64,000 nt of DNA, taken from NCBI GenBank assembly GCA_964247055.1, contig OZ176050.1:248001-312000 (forward strand), written 5' to 3'. This DNA is from Paragordius varius. Lineage: Eukaryota > Nematomorpha. This document shows, piece after piece, positions 51,801-62,400 of this stretch. The notes beneath the pieces were generated by a model. That model was not told where the DNA came from and made no database searches. It was given only the letters and a program-made list of their open reading frames with translations. Made by a program: the position numbers and the translations under genes. Position 1 is the stretch's first letter; every line of letters starts with the position of its first letter.

Positions 51801-53380
51801 CTAAAATCCAAATTTGATCAGGTGATGTCGCCATAATTTTTTTTGGGTAGCCCTATGGTAGTTCCATCATCACCCCAAATATTTTCGAGATCGGACTATA
51901 AATGTAATTTTTATGAATTTTTTAAATATTTAAAAAATTTATTTTATACGATTTTAAAAATAAAAATGGCTACCTAAAATCCAAATTTGATCAGGTGATG
52001 TCCCCATAATTTTTTTTGGGTAGCCCTATGGTAGTTCCATCATCACCCCAAATATTGTCGAGATCGGAGTATAAATGTAATTTTTTTGAATTTTTTAAAT
52101 ATTTAAAAAATTTATTTTATACGATTTTAAAAATAAAAATGGCTACCTAAAATCCAAATTTGATCAGGTGATGTCGCCATAATTTTTTTTGGTAGCCCTA
52201 TGGTAGTTCCATCATCACCCCAAATATTTTCGAGATCGGACTATGAATGTAATTTTTATGAATTTTTTAAATATTTAAAAAATTTATTTTATACGATTTT
52301 AAAAATAAAAATGGCTACCTAAAATCCAAATTTGATCAGGTGATGTCGACATAATTTTTTTTGCGTAGCCCTATGGTAGTTCCATCATCACCCCTAATAT
52401 TTTGGGGATCGGACTATAAATGTAATTTTTATGAATTTTTTAAATATTTAAAAAATTTATTTTATACGATTTTAAAAATAAAAATGCCTACCTAAAATCC
52501 AAATTTGATCAGGTGATGTCGCCATAATTTTTTTTGGGTAGCCCTATCGTAGTTCCATCATCACCCCGAATACTTTGGGGATCGGACTATAAATGTTATT
52601 TTTATGAATTTTTTAAATATTTAAAAAATTTATTTTATATTTTAAAAATAAAAATGGCTACCTAAAATCCAAATTTGATCAGGTGATGTCGCCATAATTT
52701 TTTTTGGGTAGCCCTATGGTAGTTCCATCATCACCCCTAATATTTTGGGGATCGGACTATAAATGTAATTTTTATGAATTTTTTAAATATTTAAAAAATT
52801 TATTTTATACGATTTTAAAAATAAAAATGGCTACCTAAAATCCAAAAATGATCAGGTGATGTCGCCATAATTTTTTTTGGGTAGCCCTATGGCAGTTCCA
52901 TCATAACCCCAAATATTTTTGAGATCGGACTTTAAATGTAATTTTTATGAATTTTTTAAATATTTAAAAAATTTATTTTATACGATTTTAAAAATAAAAA
53001 TGGCTACCTAAAATCCAAATTTGATCAGGTGATGTCGCCATAATTTTTTTTGGGTAGCCCTATGGTAGTCCATCATAACCCCAAATATTTTTGAGATCCG
53101 ACTTTAAATGTAATTTTTATGAATTTTTTAAATATTTAAAAAATTTATTTTATATGATTTTAAAAATAAAAATGGCTACCTAAAATCCAAATTTGATCAG
53201 GTGATGTCGCCATAATTTTTTTTGGGTAGCCCTATAGTAGTTCCATCATCACCCCAAATATTTTTGAGATCGGAGTATAAATGTAATTTTTATGAATTTT
53301 TTAAATATTTAAAAAATTTATTTTATACGATTTTAAAAATAAAAATGGCTACCTAAAATCCAAATTTGATCAGGTGATGT
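48891..53380 (+). repeat. 26-monomer HOR unit, copy 1 (4490 bp)
   Basis: This is the longest clean duplication in the window. The string from the plain CGAG monomer at 48891 to 53380 recurs at 53381 to about 57870 with an offset of 4490-4492 bp. Shared tags include GAGTAGCTC (49081/53571 and 50982/55472), GATGTTATTTTTATG, GGCAGTTCC, GGCTCCCTAAAA (50412/54902), the GTCGACATAA SalI monomer (52345/56836), GACTATGAATG, a 3-bp loss of CGA in TTATATTTTAAAA and TATATGATTTT. Private changes are few: GTAGTCCCATC near 50133, one G lost in the GGGTAG start near 52190 and one T lost in GTAGTCCATC near 53070. Confidence 0.9.
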
Positions 53381-56300
53381 CACCATAATTTTTTTTGGGT
53401 AGCCCTATGGTAGTTCCATCATCACCCCAAATATTTTCGAGATCGGAGTATAAATGTAATTTTTATGAATTTTTTAAATATTTAAAAAATTTATTTTATA
53501 CGATTTTAAAAATAAAAATGGCTACCTAAAATCCAAATTTGATCAGGTGATGTCGCCATAATTTTTTTTGAGTAGCTCTATGGTAGTTCCATCATCACCC
53601 CGAATACTTTGGGGATCGGACTATAAATGTAATTTTTATGAATTTTTTAAATATTTAAAAAATTTATTTTATACGATTTTAAAAATAAAAATGGCTACCT
53701 AAAATCCAAATTTGATCAGGTGATGTCGCCATAATTTTTTTGGGTAGCTCTATAGTAGTTCCATCATCACCCCAAATATTTTTGAGATCGAAGTATAAAT
53801 GTAATTTTTATGAATTTTTTAAATATTTAAAAAATTTATTTTATACGATTTTAAAAATAAAAATGCCTACCTAAAATCCAAATTTGATCAGGTGATGTCG
53901 CCATAATTTTTTTTGGGTAGCCCTATCGTAGTTCCATCATCACCCCGAATACTTTGGGGATCGGACTATAAATGTTATTTTTATGAATTTTTTAAATATT
54001 TAAAAAATTTATTTTATACGATTTTAAAAATAAAAATGGCTACCTAAAATCCAAATTTGATCAGGTGATGTCGCCATAATTTTTTTTGGGTAGCCCTATG
54101 GTAGTTCCATCATCACCCCTAATATTTTGGGGATCGGACTATAAATGTAATTTTTATGAATTTTTTAAATATTTAAAAAATTTATTTTATACGATTTTAA
54201 AAATAAAAATGGCTACCTAAAATCCAAAAATGATCAGGTGATGTCGCCATAATTTTTTTTGGGTAGCCCTATGGCAGTTCCATCATAACCCCAAATATTT
54301 TTGAGATCGGACTTTAAATGTAATTTTTATGAATTTTTTAAATATTTAAAAAATTTATTTTATACGATTTTAAAAATAAAAATGGCTACCTAAAATCCAA
54401 ATTTGATCAGGTGATGTCGCCATAATTTTTTTTGGGTAGCCCTATGGTAGTTCCATCATAACCCCAAATATTTTTGAGATCGGACTTTAAATGTAATTTT
54501 TATGAATTTTTTAAATATTTAAAAAATTTATTTTATACGATTTTAAAAATAAAAATGGCTACCTAAAATCCAAATTTGATCAGGTGATGTCGCCATAATT
54601 TTTTTTGGGTAGCCCTATAGTAGTTCCATCATCACCCCAAATATTTTTGAGATCGGAGTATAAATGTAATTTTTATGAATTTTTTAAATATTTAAAAAAT
54701 TTATTTTATACGATTTTAAAAATAAAAATGGCTACCTAAAATCCAAATTTGATCAGGTGATGTCGCCATAATTTTTTTTGGGTAGCCCTATAGTAGTTCC
54801 ATCATCACCCCAAATATTTTCGAGATCGGAGTATAAATGTAATTTTTATGAATTTTTTAAATATTTAAAAAATTTATTTTATACGATTTTAAAAATAAAA
54901 ATGGCTCCCTAAAATCCAAATTTGATCAGGTGATGTCGCCATAATTTTTTTGGGTAGCTCTATAGTAGTTCCATCATCACCCCAAATATTTTTGAGATCG
55001 AAGTATAAATGTAATTTTTATGAATTTTTTAAATATTTAAAAAATTTATTTTATACGATTTTAATAATAAAAATGGCTACCTAAAATCCAAATTTGATCA
55101 GGTGATGTCGCCATAATTTTTTTTGGGTAGCCCTATAGTAGTTCCATCATCACCCCAAATATTTTTGAGATCGGAGTATAAATGTAATTTTTATGAATTT
55201 TTTAAATATTTAAAAAATTTATTTTATACGATTTTAAAAATAAAAATGGCTACCTAAAATCCAAATTTGATCAGGTGATGTCGCCATAATTTTTTTTGGG
55301 TAGTCCTATGGTAGTTCCATCATCACCCCAAATATTTTGGGGATCGGACTATAAATGTAATTTTTATGAATTTTTTAAATATTTAAAAAATTTATTTTAT
55401 ACGATTTTAAAAATAAAAATGGCTACCTAAAATCCAAATTTGATCAGGTGATGTCGCCATAATTTTTTTTGAGTAGCTCTATGGTAGTTCCATCATCACC
55501 CCGAATACTTTGGGGATCGGACTATAAATGTAATTTTTATGAATTTTTTAAATATTTAAAAAATTTATTTTATACGATTTTAAAAATAAAAATGGCTACC
55601 TAAAATCCAAATTTGATCAGGTGATGTCGCCATAATTTTTTTGGGTAGCTCTATAGTAGTTCCATCATCACCCCAAATATTTTTGAGATCGAAGTATAAA
55701 TGTAATTTTTATGAATTTTTTAAATATTTAAAAAATTTATTTTATACGATTTTAAAAATAAAAATGCCTACCTAAAATCCAAATTTGATCAGGTGATGTC
55801 GCCATAATTTTTTTTGGGTAGCCCTATCGTAGTTCCATCATCACCCCGAATACTTTGGGGATCGGACTATAAATGTAATTTTTATGAATTTTTTAAATAT
55901 TTAAAAAATTTATTTTATACGATTTTAAAAATAAAAATGGCTACCTAAAATCCAAATTTGATCAGGTGATGTCGCCATAATTTTTTTTGGGTAGCCCTAT
56001 GGTAGTTCCATCATCACCCCTAATATTTTGGGGATCGGACTATAAATGTAATTTTTATGAATTTTTTAAATATTTAAAAAATTTATTTTATACGATTTTA
56101 AAAATAAAAATGGCTACCTAAAATCCAAAAATGATCAGGTGATGTCGCCATAATTTTTTTTGGGTAGCCCTATGGTAGTTCCATCATAACCCCAAATATT
56201 TTTGAGATCGGACTTTAAATGTAATTTTTATGAATTTTTTAAATATTTAAAAAATTTATTTTATACGATTTTAAAAATAAAAATGGCTACCTAAAATCCA

Positions 56301-57870
56301 AATTTGATCAGGTGATGTCGCCATAATTTTTTTTGGGTAGCCCTATGGTAGTTCCATCATCACCCCAAATATTTTCGAGATCGGACTATAAATGTAATTT
56401 TTATGAATTTTTTAAATATTTAAAAAATTTATTTTATACGATTTTAAAAATAAAAATGGCTACCTAAAATCCAAATTTGATCAGGTGATGTCCCCATAAT
56501 TTTTTTTGGGTAGCCCTATGGTAGTTCCATCATCACCCCAAATATTGTCGAGATCGGAGTATAAATGTAATTTTTTTGAATTTTTTAAATATTTAAAAAA
56601 TTTATTTTATACGATTTTAAAAATAAAAATGGCTACCTAAAATCCAAATTTGATCAGGTGATGTCGCCATAATTTTTTTTGGGTAGCCCTATGGTAGTTC
56701 CATCATCACCCCAAATATTTTCGAGATCGGACTATGAATGTAATTTTTATGAATTTTTTAAATATTTAAAAAATTTATTTTATACGATTTTAAAAATAAA
56801 AATGGCTACCTAAAATCCAAATTTGATCAGGTGATGTCGACATAATTTTTTTTGCGTAGCCCTATGGTAGTTCCATCATCACCCCTAATATTTTGGGGAT
56901 CGGACTATAAATGTAATTTTTATGAATTTTTTAAATATTTAAAAAATTTATTTTATACGATTTTAAAAATAAAAATGCCTACCTAAAATCCAAATTTGAT
57001 CAGGTGATGTCGCCATAATTTTTTTTGGGTAGCCCTATCGTAGTTCCATCATCACCCCGAATACTTTGGGGATCGGACTATAAATGTTATTTTTATGAAT
57101 TTTTTAAATATTTAAAAAATTTATTTTATATTTTAAAAATAAAAATGGCTACCTAAAATCCAAATTTGATCAGGTGATGTCGCCATAATTTTTTTTGGGT
57201 AGCCCTATGGTAGTTCCATCATCACCCCTAATATTTTGGGGATCGGACTATAAATGTAATTTTTATGAATTTTTTAAATATTTAAAAAATTTATTTTATA
57301 CGATTTTAAAAATAAAAATGGCTACCTAAAATCCAAAAATGATCAGGTGATGTCGCCATAATTTTTTTTGGGTAGCCCTATGGCAGTTCCATCATAACCC
57401 CAAATATTTTTGAGATCGGACTTTAAATGTAATTTTTATGAATTTTTTAAATATTTAAAAAATTTATTTTATACGATTTTAAAAATAAAAATGGCTACCT
57501 AAAATCCAAATTTGATCAGGTGATGTCGCCATAATTTTTTTTGGGTAGCCCTATGGTAGTTCCATCATAACCCCAAATATTTTTGAGATCCGACTTTAAA
57601 TGTAATTTTTATGAATTTTTTAAATATTTAAAAAATTTATTTTATATGATTTTAAAAATAAAAATGGCTACCTAAAATCCAAATTTGATCAGGTGATGTC
57701 GCCATAATTTTTTTTGGGTAGCCCTATAGTAGTTCCATCATCACCCCAAATATTTTTGAGATCGGAGTATAAATGTAATTTTTATGAATTTTTTAAATAT
57801 TTAAAAAATTTATTTTATACGATTTTAAAAATAAAAATGGCTACCTAAAATCCAAATTTGATCAGGTGAT
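53381..57870 (+). repeat. 26-monomer HOR unit, copy 2 (about 4.49 kb)
   Basis: This follows copy 1 directly, in tandem. It differs by isolated substitutions and single-base indels, for example TTTTAATAATAAA near 55062 where copy 1 has TTTTAAAAATAAA. The very low divergence between two 4.5-kb units, compared with the several differences usual between adjacent monomers, shows that the 26-mer, not the monomer, was the unit of the latest amplification. The right edge near 57870 is where the sequence jumps to an 18-monomer relation instead. Confidence 0.9.
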
Positions 57871-59430
57871 GTCGCCATAATTTTTTTTGGGTAGCCCTAT
57901 AGTAGTTCCATCATCACCCCAAATATTTTCGAGATCGGAGTATAAATGTAATTTTTATGAATTTTTTAAATATTTAAAAAATTTATTTTATACGATTTTA
58001 AAAATAAAAATGGCTCCCTAAAATCCAAATTTGATCATGTGATGTCGCCATAATTTTTTTGGGTAGCTCTATAGTAGTTCCATCATCACCCCAAATATTT
58101 TTGAGATCGAAGTATAAATGTAATTTTTATGAATTTTTTAAATATTTAAAAAATTTATTTTATACGATTTTAAAAATAAAAATGGCTACCTAAAATCCAA
58201 ATTTGATCAGGTGATGTCGCCATAATTTTTTTTGGGTAGCCCTATAGTAGTTCCATCATCACCCCAAATATTTTTGAGATCGGAGTATAAATGTAATTTT
58301 TATGAATTTTTTAAATATTTAAAAAATTTATTTTATACGATTTTAAAAATAAAAATGGCTACCTAAAATCCAAATTTGATCACGTGATGTCGCCATAATT
58401 TTTTTTGGGTAGTCCTATGGTAGTTCCATCATCACCCCAAATATTTTGGGGATCGGACTATAAATGTAATTTTTATGAATTTTTTAAATATTTAAAAAAT
58501 TTATTTTATACGATTTTAAAAATAAAAATGGCTACCTAAAATCCAAATTTGATCAGGTGATGTCGCCATAATTTTTTTTGAGTAGCTCTATGGTAGTTCC
58601 ATCATCACCCCGAATACTTTGGGGATCGGACTATAAATGTAATTTTTATGAATTTTTTAAATATTTAAAAAATTTATTTTATACGATTTTAAAAATAAAA
58701 ATGGCTACCTAAAATCCAAATTTGATCAGGTGATGTCGCCATAATTTTTTTGGGTAGCTCTATAGTAGTTCCATCATCACCCCAAATATTTTTGAGATCG
58801 AAGTATAAATGTAATTTTTATGAATTTTTTAAATATTTAAAAAATTTATTTTATACGATTTTAAAAATAAAAATGCCTACCTAAAATCCAAATTTGATCA
58901 GGTGATGTCGCCATAACTTTTTTTGGGTAGCCCTATCGTAGTTCCATCATCACCCCGAATACTTTGGGGATCGGACTATAAATGTAATTTTTATGAATTT
59001 TTTAAATATTTAAAAAATTTATTTTATACGATTTTAAAAATAAAAATGGCTACCTAAAATCCAAATTTGATCAGGTGATGTCGCCATAATTTTTTTTGGG
59101 TAGCCCTATGGTAGTTCCATCATCACCCCTAATATTTTGGGGATCGGACTATAAATGTAATTTTTATGAATTTTTTAAATATTTAAAAAATTTATTTTAT
59201 ACGATTTTAAAAATAAAAATGGCTACCTAAAATCCAAAAATGATCAGGTGATGTCGCCATAATTTTTTTTGGGTAGCCCTATGGTAGTTCCATCATAACC
59301 CCAAATATTTTTGAGATCGGACTTTAAATGTAATTTTTATGAATTTTTTAAATATTTAAAAAATTTATTTTATACGATTTTAAAAATAAAAATGGCTACC
59401 TAAAATCCAAATTTGATCAGGTGATATCGC
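57000..59430 (+). repeat. 18-monomer re-duplication of part of the 26-mer (offset 3109 bp)
   Basis: About 53930-56320 recurs at 57040-59430 with an offset of 3109 bp. Tags are GGCAGTTCC (54275/57384), GGCTCCCTAAAA (54902/58011), GGGTAGTCC, GAGTAGCTC (55472/58581), CTATCGTAG with GAATAC, and CACCCCTAAT. Private changes on the right are GATCATGTGATG near 58032, GATCACGTGATG near 58379 and CATAACTTTTTTTGGG near 58913. The first part overlaps the end of 26-mer copy 2 because that unit is itself internally repetitive. Confidence 0.85.
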
Positions 59431-62400
59431 CATAATTTTTTTTGGGTAGCCCTATAGTAGTTCCATCATCACCCCAAATATTTTTGAGATCGGAGTATAA
59501 ATGTAATTTTTATGAATTTTTTAAATATTTAAAAAATTTATTTTATACGATTTTAAAAATAAAAATGGCCACCTAAAATCCAAATTTGATCAGGTGATGT
59601 CGCCATAATTTTTTTTGGGTAGTCCTATGGTAGTTCCATCATCACCCCAAATATTTTGGGGATCGGACTATAAATGTAATTTTTATGAATTTTTTAAATA
59701 TTTAAAAAATTTATTTTATACGATTTTAAAAATAAAAATGGCTACCTAAAATCCAAATTTGATCAGGTGATGTCCCCATAATTTTTTTTGGGTAGCCCTA
59801 TGGTAGTTCCATCATCACCCCAAATATTGTCGAGATCGGAGTATAAATGTAATTTTTTTGAATTTTTTAAATATTTAAAAAATTTATTTTATACGATTTT
59901 AAAAATAAAAATGGCTACCTAAAATCCAAATTTGATCAGGTGATGTCGCCATAATTTTTTTTGGGTAGCCCTATGGTAGTTCCATCATCACCCCTAATAT
60001 TTTGGGGATCGGACTATAAATGTAATTTTTATGAATTTTTTAAATATTTAAAAAATTTATTTTATACGATTTTAAAAATAAAAATGGCTACCTAAAATCC
60101 AAAAATGATCAGGTGATGTCGCCATAATTTTTTTTGGGTAGCCCTATGGTAGTTCTATCATCACCCCGAATACTTTGGGGATCGGACTATAAATGTAATT
60201 TTTATGAATTTTTTAAATATTTAAAAAATTTATTTTATACGATTTTAAAAATAAAAATGGCTACTTAAATCCAAATTTGATCAGGTGATGTCGCCATAAT
60301 TTTTTTTGGGTAGCCCTATGGTAGTTCCATCATAACCCCAAATATTTTTGAGATCGGACTTTAAATGTAATTTTTATGAATTTTTTAAATATTTAAAAAA
60401 TTTATTTTATACGATTTTAAAAATAAAAATGGCTACCTAAAATCCAAATTTGATCAGGTGATGTCGCCATAATTTTTTTTGGGTAGCCCTATAGTAGTTC
60501 CATCATCACCCCAAATATTTTTGAGATCGGAGTATAAATGTAATTTTTATGAATTTTTTAAATATTTAAAAAATTTATTTTATACGATTTTAAAAATAAA
60601 AATGGCTACCTAAAATCCAAATTTGATCAGGTGATGTCGCCATAATTTTTTTTGGGTAGTCCTATGGTAGTTCCATCATCACCCCAAATATTTTGGGGAT
60701 CGGACTATAAATGTAATTTTTATGAATTTTTTAAATATTTAAAAAATTTATTTTATACGATTTTAAAAATAAAAATGGCTACCTAAAATCCAAATTTGAT
60801 CAGGTGATGTCCCCATAATTTTTTTTGGGTAGCCCTATGGTAGTTCCATCATCACCCCAAATATTGTCGAGATCGGAGTATAAATGTAATTTTTTTGAAT
60901 TTTTTAAATATTTAAAAAATTTATTTTATACGATTTTAAAAATAAAAATGGCTACCTAAAATCCAAATTTGATCAGGTGATGTCGCCATAATTTTTTTTG
61001 GGTAGCCCTATGGTAGTTTCATCATCACCCCTAATATTTTGGGGATCGGACTATAAATGTAATTTTTATGAATTTTTTAAATATTTAAAAAATTTATTTT
61101 ATACGATTTTAAAAATAAAAATGGCTACCTAAAATCCAAAAATGATCAGGTGATGTCGCCATAATTTTTTTTGGGTAGCCCTATGGTAGTTCCATCATAA
61201 CCCCAAATATTTTTGAGATCGGACTTTAAATGTAATTTTTATGAATTTTTTAAATATTTAAAAAATTTATTTTATACGATTTTAAAAAACAAAATGGCTA
61301 CCTAAAATCCAAATTTGATCAGGTGATGTCGCCATAATTTTTTTTGGGTAGCCCTATGGTAGTTCCATCATCACCCCAAATATTTTCGAGATCGGAGTAT
61401 AAATGTAATTTTTATGAATTTTTTAAATATTTAAAAAATTTATTTTTTACGATTTTAAAAATAAAAATGGCTACCTAAAATCCAAATTTGATCAGGTGAT
61501 GTCCCCATAATTTTTTTTGGGTAGCCCTATGGTAGTTCCATCATCACCCCAAATATTGTCGAGATCGGAGTATAAATGTAATTTTTTTGAATTTTTTAAA
61601 TATTTAAAAAATTTATTTTATACGATTTTAAAAATAAAAATGGCTACCTAAAATCCAAATTTGATCAGGTGATGTCGCCATAATTTTTTTTGGGTAGCCC
61701 TATGGTAGTTCCATCATCACCCCAAATATTTTCGAGATCGGACTATAAATGTAATTTTTATGAATTTTTTAAATATTTAAAAAATTTATTTTATACGATT
61801 TTAAAAATAAAAATGGCTACCTAAAATCCAAATTTGATCAGGTGATGTCCCCATAATTTTTTTTGGGTAGCCCTATAGTAGTTCCATCATCACCCCAAAT
61901 ATTTTTGAGATCGGAGTATAAATGTAATTTTTATGAATTTTTTAAATATTTAAAAAATTTATTTTATACGATTTTAAAAATAAAAATGGCTACCTAAAAT
62001 CCAAATTTGATCAGGTGATGTCGCCATAATTTTTTTTGGGTAGTCCTATGGTAGTTCCATCATCACCCCAAATATTTTGGGGATCGGACTATAAATGTAA
62101 TTTTTATGAATTTTTTAAATATTTAAAAAATTTATTTTATACGATTTTAAAAATAAAAATGGCTACCTAAAATCCAAATTTGATCAGGTGATGTCCCCAT
62201 AATTTTTTTTGGGTAGCCCTATGGTAGTTCCATCATCACCCCAAATATTGTCGAGATCGGAGTATAAATGTAATTTTTTTGAATTTTTTAAATATTTAAA
62301 AAATTTATTTTATACGATTTTAAAAATAAAAATGGCTACCTAAAATCCAAATTTGATCAGGTGATGTCGCCATAATTTTTTTTGGGTAGCCCTATGGTAG

